Assembly: GCF_014199685.1 (NCBI RefSeq)
Contig: NZ_JACHNZ010000012.1
Location: 1 to 64,000 of the forward strand
DNA length: 64,000 nucleotides
DNA from: Sphingosinicella soli
Lineage (GTDB): Bacteria; Pseudomonadota; Alphaproteobacteria; Sphingomonadales; Sphingomonadaceae
Direction of reading: 5' to 3'
Position 1 is the stretch's first letter. Each line of letters begins with the position of its first letter. A program made the position numbers and the translations under genes. Below are positions 48,086-59,464 of this stretch, piece after piece. A model generated the notes under the pieces. It did not search any database, was not told the origin of the DNA, and saw only the letters and a list, made by a program, of their open reading frames with translations.

Positions 48086-48970
48086 ATGGCAACCCTCAAA
48101 TCTCTCAAGCTGCGGATCGCCTCGGTCAAATCGACCCAGAAGATCACGAAGGCGATGAAGATGGTGGCCGCCGCCAAACTTCGGCGCGCGCAGGAAGCCG
48201 CCGAGGCGGGTCGCCCCTACGCGAGCCGGATCGAAGCGGTCGTCGCCTCGCTGGGCGCAAGCATCACGCCGGGCCCGCAGACCTCGAAGATGCTGACGGG
48301 TTCGGGCAAGGAGGAGACCTATCTCCTCGTCGTCTGCACATCGGATCGCGGCCTCGCCGGCGCGTTCAACGCGAACATCGTGAAGGCGGCGCGCGTGCGC
48401 GCGCAGGCGCTGGTCGCGGCGGGCAAGACGGTGAAGTTCTATCTGGTCGGCAAAAAGGGCGGCGCGGTCATCCGCCGTCTGTTCCCCGGCACGATCATCG
48501 CCTCCACCGAGTTCGCGGGCGTCAAGCAGATCGGCTTCGAAAACGCCGCGCCGATCGCCGAAGACATCGCCGCGCGCTATGAGGCGGGCGAGTTCGATAT
48601 CGCCTACATGTACTACGCCCGGTTCCAGTCGGCGCTGGTGCAGGAGCCGACCGAGCAGCAGATCCTTCCCGTTCCGGTCTCCACCGGCAGCGGCGAAGCG
48701 GCGGCAGGGGCTTCGGCCGCGGTCGAGTACGAGCCGGACGAGGAAGCCATCCTCGCCGACCTTCTGCCGCGCAACCTTTCGGTGCAGCTGTTCCGCGCGC
48801 TGCTGGAAAACGCCGCATCGGAGCAGGGCAGCCGCATGACCGCGATGGACAACGCCACGCGCAATGCCGGCGACATGATCAACCGCCTGTCGATCCAGTA
48901 CAACCGGCAGCGCCAGGCAGCGATCACCACCGAACTCGTCGAGATTATTTCGGGCGCCGAAGCGCTCTAG
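48086..48970 (+). CDS. atpG: ATP synthase F1 subunit gamma
   Basis: A 294-residue gamma subunit. The N-terminal rotor helix (SLKLRIASVKSTQKITKAMKMVAAAKLRRAQ) and C-terminal helix (MTAMDNATRNAGDMINRL) are evident. Sequence between residues 195 and 220 is Ala/Glu-rich, slightly longer than in E. coli. It is the central rotor stalk. atpD follows. Confidence 0.97.
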   Translation: MATLKSLKLRIASVKSTQKITKAMKMVAAAKLRRAQEAAEAGRPYASRIEAVVASLGASITPGPQTSKMLTGSGKEETYLLVVCTSDRGLAGAFNANIVKAARVRAQALVAAGKTVKFYLVGKKGGAVIRRLFPGTIIASTEFAGVKQIGFENAAPIAEDIAARYEAGEFDIAYMYYARFQSALVQEPTEQQILPVPVSTGSGEAAAGASAAVEYEPDEEAILADLLPRNLSVQLFRALLENAASEQGSRMTAMDNATRNAGDMINRLSIQYNRQRQAAITTELVEIISGAEAL

Positions 48971-50446
<1,476 letters not shown>

Positions 50447-50447
50447 C

Positions 50448-50852
50448 ATGGCAGACCTCCACTTCGAACTGGTGAGCCCGGAGCGGCTTCTGCGTTCGGG
50501 CGACGTCCACATGGTCGTAGTGCCGGGCACGGAAGGCGACTTCGGCGTGCTTGCCGGGCATGCGCCGTTCATGTCGACCATCCGCCCCGGCGCGATCGAC
50601 GTTTATGAAACCGCAAACGGCCCGGCGACGCGCATCTTCATCGACGGCGGCTTCGCCGAGGTGAACGACAAGGGCCTCACCATCCTCGCCGAAAACGCGG
50701 TTCCGATCGCGGACATCAAGGCCGACGAGGTTTCGAAGATGCTCGCCGCCGCGCGTGAGGATGGACGCCTCGCCAAGACGGAAGGCGAACGCATCGTCGC
50801 CGAGAAACTGGTCGCCCGCTACGAGGCGATGCAGGCCGCCGCCGCCAACTGA
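50448..50852 (+). CDS. atpC: ATP synthase F1 subunit epsilon
   Basis: A 134-residue epsilon subunit. The N-terminal beta sandwich has [22 protein letters not shown] and the [19 protein letters not shown] signature. A helical C-terminal part, with a polar/Ala tail, can inhibit F1. It is the last gene of the operon and is followed by repeats. Confidence 0.96.
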   Translation: MADLHFELVSPERLLRSGDVHMVVVPGTEGDFGVLAGHAPFMSTIRPGAIDVYETANGPATRIFIDGGFAEVNDKGLTILAENAVPIADIKADEVSKMLAAAREDGRLAKTEGERIVAEKLVARYEAMQAAAAN

Positions 50853-50856
50853 GCCA

Positions 50857-50994
50857 GCTCTCCTCTCCCGCAGGCGGGCGAGGATACGAAGCGTTGGCCG
50901 CAGGCCTACGCGCAGTTGGTGAAGGCCTTTCCCTCACCCTCCCACCGCTTCGCGGCGGGCCCTTCCCTCTCCCGCAAGCGGGCGAGGGTATTAA
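50857..50994. repeat. Cluster of short GC hairpins with CTCTCCCGCNNGCGGGCGAGG
   Basis: Two near-identical stem-loops with CTCTCCCGCAGGCGGGCGAGG (50860-50882 region) and CTCTCCCGCAAGCGGGCGAGG (50967-50989 region) flank a stretch with a CACCGCTTCGCGGCGGG motif. They lie between atpC and a convergent hydrolase gene and may terminate both. Confidence 0.7.
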
Positions 50995-51707
50995 CGGTAG
51001 TGCGCCCAGCCGCCATCGGGCTGTGCCAGCCGATCGGCGATGATGCGAAGCACATCGGCGTTCCACGCAAGCCCGATATGCGTGCCGCCCACCTTCAGCG
51101 TTTCCCATGTCTCGCCGTTGCCGATGTCGGCGCTGCCCGGCGCGACGATGCCGTCGAACGGCGTCAGGATCGCGGTGAGCGGCACGGGGGGCAGTTCCAG
51201 AAGATTGGTATCGATCGGCGGCGCATCCACCGTATGATCGTTCAGCCGCTCATAGAGCCGCCAGGCATTGTTGGCATGCAGATCGTGCGCGGCGGGCGTG
51301 CCCATCGTCACCACCAGGCGCACGCGGTCGGGAATGCGTTTCGCGATTTCGCGCGCATAGAGACCGCCGAGGCTCCAGCCCAGCAGGCTGACCTTGCGTT
51401 TCTGCCCCGCGTGCACCGATTTCACATAATGCACCATCTGCGCGAGCAGGCCCGGCTTCAGGCCCAGATTCGTGCCGAAACGCCACCCCGCGTTCCAATA
51501 GCCGAGCCCGCCGAGGCGGCGGCGCAGCGGCCAGGTGAACGCATCCCCGGCAAGGAACCCCGGAAACACGATCACGGGATGGCCGTCGCCCTTGGGCAGC
51601 CCCTGTGTCCGCCCTTTCATGACGAACCGGCAAAGTTCGGGAACGGCCTTCACCTCGAGCGCGAAGCGCCCCAGAGGGGGCGGCGCAAGACCCGGCGGCG
51701 GCGTCAA
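50991..51707 (-). CDS. Alpha/beta hydrolase
   Basis: About 238 residues. The nucleophile elbow LLGWSLGGLYARE (GxSxG) and GTHIGLAWNADVLRII near the end (with the catalytic His in GGTHIGL) identify an alpha/beta hydrolase. HPVIVFPGFLAGDAFTW near the start is the oxyanion region. Substrate unknown. The TTG at 51707 overlaps the galU stop (TTGA), but a later start is possible. It lies at the end of the argH-to-galU minus-strand unit. Confidence 0.8.
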   Translation of the reverse strand: MTPPPGLAPPPLGRFALEVKAVPELCRFVMKGRTQGLPKGDGHPVIVFPGFLAGDAFTWPLRRRLGGLGYWNAGWRFGTNLGLKPGLLAQMVHYVKSVHAGQKRKVSLLGWSLGGLYAREIAKRIPDRVRLVVTMGTPAAHDLHANNAWRLYERLNDHTVDAPPIDTNLLELPPVPLTAILTPFDGIVAPGSADIGNGETWETLKVGGTHIGLAWNADVLRIIADRLAQPDGGWAHYR

Positions 51708-52576
51708 CGCAGGTTCGCGTCGATCCACGCTCTCACCTCCGGTCCGATGTCTTCGCGTTCGAGCGCGAGCGCGATGTTCGCGGTCACGTATCCGGCCTTG
51801 TCGCCGCAATCGTAGCGCGTGCCGTTGAAGGGAAGCGCATGGAAAGGCGAACCGCCGATCAGTTCGGCCATCGCATCGGTGAGCTGAATCTCGTCGCCCG
51901 CGCCGCGCTTGCGCGCCTCCAGCTTGTCCATCACGGCGGGTTCGAGGATGTAGCGGCCGATCGCGGCCATCGTTGAGGGCGCATCCTCGGGTTGCGGCTT
52001 CTCCACGAGCCCGAGCACTTCGGTAAGCGGGCCGCGCTGCGCGCCGGGGGACACGATGCCGTAGCGGTGCGTGTGTTCGCGCGGCACATCGAGCACGCCG
52101 ATCAGGTTGCCGCCGACCTCGGCGTGCGCCTCTATCATGGCTTTCAGGCAGGGCTGCGCCGGATTCCAGAGCAGTTCATCGGGCAGCAGCACGGCAAACG
52201 GATTGTCGCCGATAAGGTGCCGCGCGCACCAGACGGCGTGCCCGAGCCCGAGCGGTTCGCGCTGGCGAACGTAGGCGATGGTGCCGGCGGCAAAGCGCGT
52301 GCCGTCGAGCTGCGCCAGCGTTTCCTCCTTGCCGCGCTCGCCGAGCGTCGCTTCAAGTTCGAAATGCCGGTCGAAATGGTCCTCGATCGCGTTCTTGCCG
52401 CGCCCGGTGACGAAGATCATCTGCTCGATCCCCGCGGCAACGGCCTCGTCGACGGCATATTGGATGAGCGGCCGGTCGACGACGGGCAGCATCTCCTTGG
52501 GCATCGCCTTGGTCGCGGGGAGAAACCGCGTGCCGAGACCGCCTACGGGGAAAACCGCTGTCCGAACCTTGCGCAT
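51704..52576 (-). CDS. galU: UTP-glucose-1-phosphate uridylyltransferase
   Basis: A 290-residue nucleotidyltransferase. PVGGLGTRFLPATKAMPKEMLP is the sugar-nucleotide pyrophosphorylase signature; VLLPDELL and GLVEKPQPEDAPS are further family segments. It makes UDP-glucose for polysaccharide and lipid synthesis. The ATG at 52576 starts MRKVRTAVFP. It overlaps the hydrolase start. Confidence 0.95.
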   Translation of the reverse strand: MRKVRTAVFPVGGLGTRFLPATKAMPKEMLPVVDRPLIQYAVDEAVAAGIEQMIFVTGRGKNAIEDHFDRHFELEATLGERGKEETLAQLDGTRFAAGTIAYVRQREPLGLGHAVWCARHLIGDNPFAVLLPDELLWNPAQPCLKAMIEAHAEVGGNLIGVLDVPREHTHRYGIVSPGAQRGPLTEVLGLVEKPQPEDAPSTMAAIGRYILEPAVMDKLEARKRGAGDEIQLTDAMAELIGGSPFHALPFNGTRYDCGDKAGYVTANIALALEREDIGPEVRAWIDANLR

Positions 52577-52589
52577 CCCTGCTCCCATT

Positions 52590-54938
52590 CTAGAACCGCT
52601 TGAGAAGCCTTAGGTAATAGCCCCGTTCCTCCTCGGAACGCGAGGGGTCGCTTGCACGGTCTTCAAGAATCTTTCGGATTTGCTGAATGCGCCGCACGTC
52701 CGCCTGATCCGGCAGTTTGACCGCGCCCTGCCCGAACCCGGTGCCGGGCCGCCCGAGCGGATCGAGGCCGGAGCCCGCCGCACCCGGCTGCATCGCGCCC
52801 GCACCCGCCGCCTGCGCCATCTGCTGCGCCGCCGCCTCCGCCGCGTTCGCGGCCTGCCGCAGCAGATCGAGCGCCCGCGTCTGCGCGCGTATCGCCCCGC
52901 CCGCGTCTCCGGCGCCCAGCGCGCCTGCCGCCTCGCCCATCGCCTTTCCGGCGGCGCCCAGCGGCTGCGGCGCGGGCATTCCCGCAGCGCCGAACTGCTT
53001 GACGAGCGCCTGCGTATCCGCGCCAAGCGCGCGCTGCGGCGGCGCATTCTCGCGCAGGCCGCTGTCGCTTCCGAACGAGGATTCGATCATGTCGGCAATC
53101 GTCGCATCGCGAAGCGCGCCCTGCCGCGCCTCGATCGCGCGGAGCGCCTCGGCGGCCTCCGCCGCCGCTGCGGCGCGGGCCTGCGCTTCGGAATCGGGCG
53201 CCGCGCTTCCGAAGCGGATCGTTTCCATCAGCTGCCGCAGATTGGCGAGCGCTTCGGCCGCGCCCGCCTTGTCGCCTGCCGCGAGCCGGTCGCGCAGGTC
53301 CGAGAACATCTGGTCGAGGAAGCCCAGATCAACCGAAGCCCCCGCACCACCGGCGGACGGCGGCGGCGGCGCGCCGCCTTCGGCAAGCGCCGCCATGATC
53401 TGCCGGCTGAGATAATCGTTCATCGCCGCTTCCAGCTGATCGGCCATCGCAGCGAGCGACTGATCGTTTTCGGTGCCGATACCGCGCGCCAGATCCTCCA
53501 TCGCGCGGCGCATCGCGTCCATCGCCTGCGTCGCGCCGCCGTCTTCAAGATCGGTGGCGATATCCCAGAGCAGCCCCGCGATGCTTTCGCGGGCATCCTT
53601 GCGCCGATCATGCACCAGCCGCCACGTCGCGGCGCGCAGCCCGGCGAACACACCGAGATCACCTTCAAAGGCCGGATGATCGGCGGCGAGCGCGGCGAGA
53701 CGCCGCGCCGTCGCGCTTCGCTTCGCGCCCGCAAGCAGATCGGCGCGAACCGCAACGATCGCCTGCGCAAACTGGTTGGCGAAGCGGCGCTGCGGCAACG
53801 TGATGCGGATGGGCGGCGAAACGCCCTCCTGCCCCGCGCCGTCCGTCGCCACCAGCATCAGCTCCACGGGCGATCCGGCAAAGACATGCGGGGTGAGATC
53901 GGCAAAGACGCTGCCGCGACCGGGCGGGACACGCATTTCCAGATCGACGTCGCGCGTCTCCTTGCCGCGCCGCAGCCGCAGCGACAGCGCCGAAACGCCG
54001 TGATCGTCGCGCAGGCGGTAACCCAGGCGAAGCGCGCCCGTCGGCGTGACGGCGGGTTCGCCGCTGAAATGGATCGCGGGCCTGAGATCGGCGGCAAGCG
54101 AAAGATCGAGCGCGGCGATGCGGCGCGCGCCCTGCTGCACGCGGTATTCGCCCGCGCGCTCCAGCGGGAAGGATACCCGCCCGCCGCTCGCCGCCGCTTC
54201 CACCCCGGGTCCGGTGACGTGCCAGCCTTCGAGACCTTCGACGCGGATCGAAACGCGGCTCGCGGCAAGCCCGTCGAGCGCGGCTGCGGAGCCGCCTTTC
54301 AGGTCGATGCGGCGCGGCGGCGTGCCGACATAGGCGGGCGGCTCGAGCGTGACCGCGATACGGACACCCTCCAGCGTCGTGGGCCACGGCGAAAAGGCCG
54401 CAGAAAGCCGCGCGGGCGCGTCTGTCTTCGCGATCAGCAGGCCCAGGAACAGCGCCGTGCCGATCAAAGGCCACAGGCCGTAGCGGGTTTCGGGTGCAGG
54501 CTGCCATTCAAGCGCGCCCACGCGCGGACGCAGCTTGCGCGCATCGGCAAGCGCCCGGCCCCAGAGCGCCGCGCCGAAGGCATCCGGGTCGCTGACGGGC
54601 GCATCGATCACAAGCGAGAGCGCGCCCCGGCTGAGCCCGCCGCCGCGTTCCAGCCGCGCGCGCCGCGCGGGCAATGCCGGAATGCCGATGCGCCACGCCG
54701 CGCGGACGACAAGCGCGGCGCTTCCCACGATCAGCAGCGCGAGCAGCGCGACGCGCAGCGTGCCCGGCAGCGCCTGCGCGAGCCCGAGCAGCGCCGCCGC
54801 GATCCACAGCAGCCACAGCGTCAGCAGCAGGCCAAGCTCGCGCGGCAAGGCGCGCTCGATCGCAAGCGCGATACCGGCAAGGGCCAGCGGCGCACGCATC
54901 GCGGCAAGGAAGGCTTGCTGCGGCGCGGGGGCGTTCAT
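52590..54938 (-). CDS. DUF4175/TIGR02302 family protein, membrane-anchored
   Basis: A 782-residue alphaproteobacterial protein. Three hydrophobic segments lie in the first ~170 residues (the third is the YGLWPLIGTALFLGLLIAK region). A large, mostly beta, soluble region follows, then Ala/Gln-rich helical repeats (about 590-740) and the conserved end RSEEERGYYLRLLKRF. Function is unknown. It is co-directional with lysA, 7 bp away, and with galU, so envelope or growth functions are plausible but unproven. Confidence 0.85.
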   Translation of the reverse strand: MNAPAPQQAFLAAMRAPLALAGIALAIERALPRELGLLLTLWLLWIAAALLGLAQALPGTLRVALLALLIVGSAALVVRAAWRIGIPALPARRARLERGGGLSRGALSLVIDAPVSDPDAFGAALWGRALADARKLRPRVGALEWQPAPETRYGLWPLIGTALFLGLLIAKTDAPARLSAAFSPWPTTLEGVRIAVTLEPPAYVGTPPRRIDLKGGSAAALDGLAASRVSIRVEGLEGWHVTGPGVEAAASGGRVSFPLERAGEYRVQQGARRIAALDLSLAADLRPAIHFSGEPAVTPTGALRLGYRLRDDHGVSALSLRLRRGKETRDVDLEMRVPPGRGSVFADLTPHVFAGSPVELMLVATDGAGQEGVSPPIRITLPQRRFANQFAQAIVAVRADLLAGAKRSATARRLAALAADHPAFEGDLGVFAGLRAATWRLVHDRRKDARESIAGLLWDIATDLEDGGATQAMDAMRRAMEDLARGIGTENDQSLAAMADQLEAAMNDYLSRQIMAALAEGGAPPPPSAGGAGASVDLGFLDQMFSDLRDRLAAGDKAGAAEALANLRQLMETIRFGSAAPDSEAQARAAAAAEAAEALRAIEARQGALRDATIADMIESSFGSDSGLRENAPPQRALGADTQALVKQFGAAGMPAPQPLGAAGKAMGEAAGALGAGDAGGAIRAQTRALDLLRQAANAAEAAAQQMAQAAGAGAMQPGAAGSGLDPLGRPGTGFGQGAVKLPDQADVRRIQQIRKILEDRASDPSRSEEERGYYLRLLKRF

Positions 54939-54945
54939 CGCGGCG

Positions 54946-56214
54946 CTACCGCGCCCAGTCCGGCACGCGGTCCTGCGCGATCAGATCCTCGATCGTGCCG
55001 CGCGGCCGCACCAGCGCCCACGCGTCGTCCTTCACCATCACCTCGGGCGTCAGCAGGCGGGAGTTGTATGTCGAAGCCATTGCCGCACCATAGGCGCCCG
55101 CAGTGCGGAATACGACCAGATCGCCGGCCTCCACCGCCGGAATGTCTCGCCCTTCCGCAAATGTGTCGCCGGTTTCGCACACCGGGCCGACGACCGTGGC
55201 GGTCATCCGACCGGGCTTCGCTTCCACCGCATCGATATCGTGCCAGGCATCGTAGAGGCTGGGACGCAGCAGATCGTTCATCGCCGCGTCGATGATGACG
55301 AAGTCCGTCGTCGCACCGCTTTTCACGCGGATGACGCGCGAGACGAGCACGCCCGCGTTGCCGACGATGAGACGTCCGGGCTCGAAGGTGAGCCGCACGT
55401 CCCATCCCGCAGTGACGCGCGCGACCATCGCGCCGTAGGCTTCGGGCAGCGGCGGTCCGGGCGCATGCGCCGCGTACGGCACGCCAAGCCCGCCGCCGAG
55501 ATCGGCGCGGCTCACCGTGAAGCCCGCCGCGCGCAGCTCCGCGATCAGCGCGCCGAGGCGGGTGAAGGCCTGCTCCAGCGGCGCGAGGTCGGTAAGCTGG
55601 CTGCCGATGTGGAGCGCGACGCCGACCGGATCGATGCCCGGCAGCGCGGAGGCGAGCGCGAACGCCTCCAGCGCGGTATCGATGGGGATGCCGAACTTGT
55701 TTTCGGCCTTGCCGGTCGAGATCTTGGCGTGCGTGCCCGCATCGACATCGGGGTTCACGCGGAACGCGACCGCCACGGTGCGGCCCATGCGCGCGGCGAC
55801 GGCCGAGAGCATTTCCGCCTCGGGCAGCGATTCCAGGTTGATCTGAAAGACGCCCGCGTGAATGGCGGCTTCCATCTCCTCGGCGGTCTTGCCGACGCCC
55901 GAGAAGACGATGCGCGCGGCCGGAACGCCCGCGGCAAGCGCGCGCTTCATCTCGCCGAGCGAAACGACATCCGCCCCCGCGCCGATCCGCGCGAGCGTGG
56001 CGATCACCGCCTGGTTGGAGTTCGCCTTCACGGCATACGCGACGAGCGGCGGGGCGTTGCCTGCCCCTGCGACCGCATCGCGGAACACGGTGAAATGCCG
56101 CTCGATCGTTGCCGACGAGTAGCAGTAAAACGGCGTGCCGACGGCGTCCGCGAGCACGGCGATATCGACATCCTCGGCCATGAGGCGGCCGTTCCTGTGC
56201 TGAAAATGGTCCAT
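54946..56214 (-). CDS. lysA: Diaminopimelate decarboxylase
   Basis: A 422-residue PLP enzyme for the last step of lysine synthesis. PLP-binding K63 is in VAYAVKANSN; GVALHIGSQL, RADLGGGLGVPY and CETGDTFAEGR are typical. Its ATG at 56214 lies inside the lptM stop (ATGA). Lysine and arginine genes are neighbours here. Confidence 0.96.
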   Translation of the reverse strand: MDHFQHRNGRLMAEDVDIAVLADAVGTPFYCYSSATIERHFTVFRDAVAGAGNAPPLVAYAVKANSNQAVIATLARIGAGADVVSLGEMKRALAAGVPAARIVFSGVGKTAEEMEAAIHAGVFQINLESLPEAEMLSAVAARMGRTVAVAFRVNPDVDAGTHAKISTGKAENKFGIPIDTALEAFALASALPGIDPVGVALHIGSQLTDLAPLEQAFTRLGALIAELRAAGFTVSRADLGGGLGVPYAAHAPGPPLPEAYGAMVARVTAGWDVRLTFEPGRLIVGNAGVLVSRVIRVKSGATTDFVIIDAAMNDLLRPSLYDAWHDIDAVEAKPGRMTATVVGPVCETGDTFAEGRDIPAVEAGDLVVFRTAGAYGAAMASTYNSRLLTPEVMVKDDAWALVRPRGTIEDLIAQDRVPDWAR

Positions 56215-56444
56215 CAGAGCCCCGGCGGCAGATCGAATTCGTCGTCGCGGCGCTCTTCGGAGCGGCGAACGGGGTCGTCGACGCGCTCGGGTGCGGCCTG
56301 CGTCGGCGTTTCGAGCATCTGCTCGGGGGTGAGCGGTTCCTTGACGCCCGGCGGAGGCGGCGGCGGGCCGCCTTCGGGCCACGCGAGCGGCCCCTTCACG
56401 CCGCACGCGGCAAGCAGAAGCAGAAGCGGGAGCGCAGCCTTCAT
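56214..56444 (-). CDS. lptM: LptM/YifL-like small lipoprotein
   Basis: A 76-residue lipoprotein. The N-terminal hydrophobic segment ends in [13 protein letters not shown], the lipobox plus the LptM signature after the Cys. A Pro-rich and then charged tail follows. LptM assists maturation of the LPS translocon LptD in E. coli and is typically located before lysA. Its ATG (56444) overlaps the argH stop and its stop overlaps the lysA start. Confidence 0.9.
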   Translation of the reverse strand: MKAALPLLLLLAACGVKGPLAWPEGGPPPPPPGVKEPLTPEQMLETPTQAAPERVDDPVRRSEERRDDEFDLPPGL

Positions 56445-57808
56445 TGCCCCGCCCCCCGCGCCGCAGCGACCGCCGCGCGCACGTTCGCGGGCGATGTGCC
56501 CCCGAAGCTGGTGCGGCTGGCGACCGAGGCTTCCACCGTCAGCACGCCGAAGACGCGATCGTCGATCCGCGCGTCGATGCCGCGCAGCGTCTCCAGCGGC
56601 AGTGCGGAAAGGTCGCAGCCCGCCGCTTCCGCCGCCGCGACGCAGCGCCCGGTGATGTGATGCGCCTCGCGGAATGGCACGCCACCCTCGCGCACCAGCC
56701 AGTCGGCAAGGTCGGTCGCGGTCGAGAAGCCCGTGCCCGCCGCCGCACGCATCCGCGCGGTATCGAAGCTGATCGTCTCGACCATCCCGGTCATCGCGGC
56801 GAGACACAGCGCGAGCGTGTCGAACGCTTCGAACACGGGCGCCTTGTCGTCCTGCATGTCCTTCGAATAGGCGAGCGGCAGGCCTTTCATGATGATGGCG
56901 AGACGCTGGTAGGCGCCCAGAAACAGCCCCGCCTTCGCGCGCACCAGTTCGGCAGCGTCGGGGTTGCGCTTCTGCGGCATGATCGACGAGCCGGTCGAGA
57001 AGGCGTCGGGCAGCTTCACGAAGCCGTAGGGCTGGCTCGCCCAGATGATGATCTCTTCTGCGAGCCGCGACAGATGCAGCCCCGCCATCGCCGCCGCCGA
57101 GAGGAATTCGAGCGCGAAATCCCGGTCCGACACGGCATCGAGGCTGTTCGCCATCGGCCGGTCGAAGCCGAGCGCGGTCGCGCTCGCCCGGCGATCGATC
57201 GGGAACGACGTGCCGGCCAGCGCCGCAGCACCGAGCGGCGATTCGTTGAGTCGCGTCCGTGCGTCCGCAAACCGGCCGCGATCGCGCCGCGTCATTTCGA
57301 AATACGCCATCAGGTGATGGCCGAGCGTCACGGGCTGCGCGGTCTGCAGATGCGTGAAGCCGGGCATCACGTCGCCCGCATGCTGCTCCGCGCGGGTCAG
57401 CAGCGCGCTCTGGAACGCGGCAAGCCCCGCATCGATGGCGTCGACCGCGCCGCGCACCCACAGGCGGAAGTCGGTCGCCACTTGATCGTTGCGCGAGCGC
57501 GCCGTGTGCAGCCGCCCGGCAGGCTCGCCGATGATTTCCTTCAGCCGCGCCTCGACGTGCATGTGAATGTCTTCGAGCGCGGCGTCTTCCACCAGGCCGC
57601 CCGCCGCATATTCGGCTTCGATCGCATCGAGACCGCGCCTGATTTCGGCGGCATCGCCCTCCGACAGGATACCCGCGGCGGCCAGCATCGCGGCGTGCGC
57701 GCGGCTGCCTGCGATATCCTGGCGCCACAGGCGCTTGTCCACGCCGATGGAAACATTAATGTCGCGCATGACTGCCGACGGCCCCTCCGCGAAGCGGCCG
57801 CCCCACAT
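56441..57808 (-). CDS. argH: Argininosuccinate lyase
   Basis: A 455-residue fumarase/aspartase superfamily enzyme. [11 protein letters not shown] is the invariant start. [23 protein letters not shown] and [12 protein letters not shown], the mobile-loop signature with the catalytic Ser, are present. It makes arginine and fumarate. Only 16 bp separate its start from the divergent TlpA-like gene, so any promoter lies within coding sequence of one of them. It heads the argH-lptM-lysA chain. Confidence 0.97.
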   Translation of the reverse strand: MWGGRFAEGPSAVMRDINVSIGVDKRLWRQDIAGSRAHAAMLAAAGILSEGDAAEIRRGLDAIEAEYAAGGLVEDAALEDIHMHVEARLKEIIGEPAGRLHTARSRNDQVATDFRLWVRGAVDAIDAGLAAFQSALLTRAEQHAGDVMPGFTHLQTAQPVTLGHHLMAYFEMTRRDRGRFADARTRLNESPLGAAALAGTSFPIDRRASATALGFDRPMANSLDAVSDRDFALEFLSAAAMAGLHLSRLAEEIIIWASQPYGFVKLPDAFSTGSSIMPQKRNPDAAELVRAKAGLFLGAYQRLAIIMKGLPLAYSKDMQDDKAPVFEAFDTLALCLAAMTGMVETISFDTARMRAAAGTGFSTATDLADWLVREGGVPFREAHHITGRCVAAAEAAGCDLSALPLETLRGIDARIDDRVFGVLTVEASVASRTSFGGTSPANVRAAVAAARGAGQ

Positions 57809-57824
57809 GTCATTGGAGTTTGAA

Positions 57825-58688
57825 ATGCGGTCTGTAATGTTTGCGATCCTTGTTCTCATGCCGCTTTCCGCCTGCGGCAAAGCCAAGGAGGCCGATAAAG
57901 CAGACGCGCCCGCCCCGCAAGAAAGCGCGGCCCCGGCAGCGAAGAAAGCGGAGACCGGCGCGGTCGATACCGCGCAGGCCGGAACCCCCGCGCCCACGCA
58001 GGCCTTCGCGCGCGAGGACGGCAGCAAGGTGACGCTCGCGGATTTCCGGGGCAAGCCCGTGCTGGTGAACCTGTGGGCGACCTGGTGCGCGCCGTGCGTC
58101 GCGGAAATGCCCGCGCTCGATCGGCTCGCAAAGGCGAAGGCGGGCGAAATGGCGGTGATCGGCATCAGCCAGGATCTGCAGGGCTGGGACAAGGTGAAGC
58201 CCTTCCTCGCCAAGACGAACCTTCAGCACATGACCATCCTGCTCGACGAGGAAGGTGCGCTCGCCACCACGCTCGGTGCGCCGGGCCTGCCGTTTACGGT
58301 GCTTTACGATGCGGCGGGCAAGGAAGTCTGGCGCGTCAACGGCCCGCGCGAATGGGATCAGCCCGGCGGCCTGCCCGCGATCCCGGCCGCCGAGACGGCG
58401 ACACGCTTCCGCGCCATCGGGCAGGAACCGGGCTGGACCTTCACGCTGGAAACAGGCGGCACCATCGCGGTTTCCGCCGACTACGGAGAGAAGACCGCAA
58501 CCTTCAAGGCCCCCGCCCGCCTTCCGCTGACCGACGGCAGCTTCTCGGCGGCGGAGGGCGAGCACGCGCTTGCCGTCTCGATCGCGAAGACGGCCTGCGC
58601 CGACACGATGAGCGGCAAGGCGTTCGACTATACGGTGTCTATGGAACTGGACGGCAAGCGCTACGAAGGCTGCGGGGAGGTTCTGTAA
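57825..58688 (+). CDS. TlpA-type thioredoxin lipoprotein fused to a COG3650-like domain
   Basis: A 287-residue protein. It has a signal peptide with lipobox LSAC (Cys17), an Ala-rich linker, a TlpA/ResA-like thioredoxin domain with WCAPC at 87-91 (about 50-185), and a C-terminal domain (about 194-287) resembling COG3650 proteins ([10 protein letters not shown], then [12 protein letters not shown] and the terminal CGEVL). The first part would do periplasmic disulfide chemistry; the second is uncharacterised. The start at 57825 is favoured by GGAG 7 nt upstream. This combination is unusual to me. Confidence 0.85.
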   Translation: MRSVMFAILVLMPLSACGKAKEADKADAPAPQESAAPAAKKAETGAVDTAQAGTPAPTQAFAREDGSKVTLADFRGKPVLVNLWATWCAPCVAEMPALDRLAKAKAGEMAVIGISQDLQGWDKVKPFLAKTNLQHMTILLDEEGALATTLGAPGLPFTVLYDAAGKEVWRVNGPREWDQPGGLPAIPAAETATRFRAIGQEPGWTFTLETGGTIAVSADYGEKTATFKAPARLPLTDGSFSAAEGEHALAVSIAKTACADTMSGKAFDYTVSMELDGKRYEGCGEVL

Positions 58689-58700
58689 CTCCCCTCACGG

Positions 58701-58780
58701 GTCATCCTGAACTTGTTTCAGCATCCATGCGGCCGTGCGGCTGAACCGGCGTATGGATCCTGAAACAAGTTCAGGATGAC
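58701..58780. repeat. Inverted repeat, 28-bp arms with one mismatch
   Basis: Arms 58701-58728 and 58753-58780 match the 25479-25564 repeat family (GTCATCCTGAACTTGTTTCA versus GTCATGCTGAACTTGTTTCA). The pair lies between convergent gene ends, the TlpA-like gene and a GST gene, and probably folds as a terminator-like hairpin. Confidence 0.95.
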
Positions 58781-58810
58781 GTCGGTGTGAAGCAACGCGG
58801 GAAACAGCGA

Positions 58811-59464
58811 TCAGAACTCGATCCGGTCCAGCCGCCAGTCCTCGGCCTCCGCGCCCGCATACCATTCCTGCATGAACGGGTGCGCGAGAACGGCGTTCAC
58901 ATAGACCTCCGCCGTTTCGGAAAGCGGCACGTCGTAGGTGCGGAAGCGCGTGACGACGGGGGCGTACATGATGTCCGCCGCGCCGAACGCGCCGAACAGA
59001 AACGGGCCGCCCTCGCCGCCGAAACCGTGCAGCGCCTCGCGCCACAGCGCATCGATCCGGCCGATGTCGCGCTCCACCTCGGGCGTCAGCGCGAACGACG
59101 GATAGGTGCGTCCGGTGTTCATCGGGCAGTGCCTGCGCAGGTCCACGAAACCCGCGTGCATCTCCGCCGCGATCGCGCGCGCGAGTCCCCGCGCCGCGTC
59201 GTCCTTCGGCCAGAACCGGTCGCGACCCGTGCGGTCGGCGAGCCATTCGATGATCGCAAGGCTTTCCCACACCGCCGTGTCGCCGTCCCACAGCACCGGC
59301 ACCTTGCCCGAGGGCATCAGCGAGGCATCGGCCTTCGCGGCGGTGAAGGCGGGCGTATCCATCGGGATCACGATTTCGTCGAAGGCGAGCCTGGACTGTT
59401 TCGCGGCAAGCCAGCCGCGCAGCGACCACGAGGAATAACGCTTGTTGCCGATAACCAGCTTCAC
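58811..59464 (-). CDS. Glutathione S-transferase family protein
   Basis: A 217-residue GST. N-terminal [20 protein letters not shown] carries the probable active Ser; [21 protein letters not shown] is the glutathione-binding strand. The C-terminal helical domain has [14 protein letters not shown]. It follows engB with an ATGA overlap, so it is at the end of the rpmH-to-engB chain. Substrate unknown. Confidence 0.9.
   Translation of the reverse strand: MKLVIGNKRYSSWSLRGWLAAKQSRLAFDEIVIPMDTPAFTAAKADASLMPSGKVPVLWDGDTAVWESLAIIEWLADRTGRDRFWPKDDAARGLARAIAAEMHAGFVDLRRHCPMNTGRTYPSFALTPEVERDIGRIDALWREALHGFGGEGGPFLFGAFGAADIMYAPVVTRFRTYDVPLSETAEVYVNAVLAHPFMQEWYAGAEAEDWRLDRIEF

Noticed and set aside
52680-55295. 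An 871-codon plus-strand frame
   Set aside because: Antisense to the DUF4175 and lysA genes, with Arg-rich low-complexity translation.
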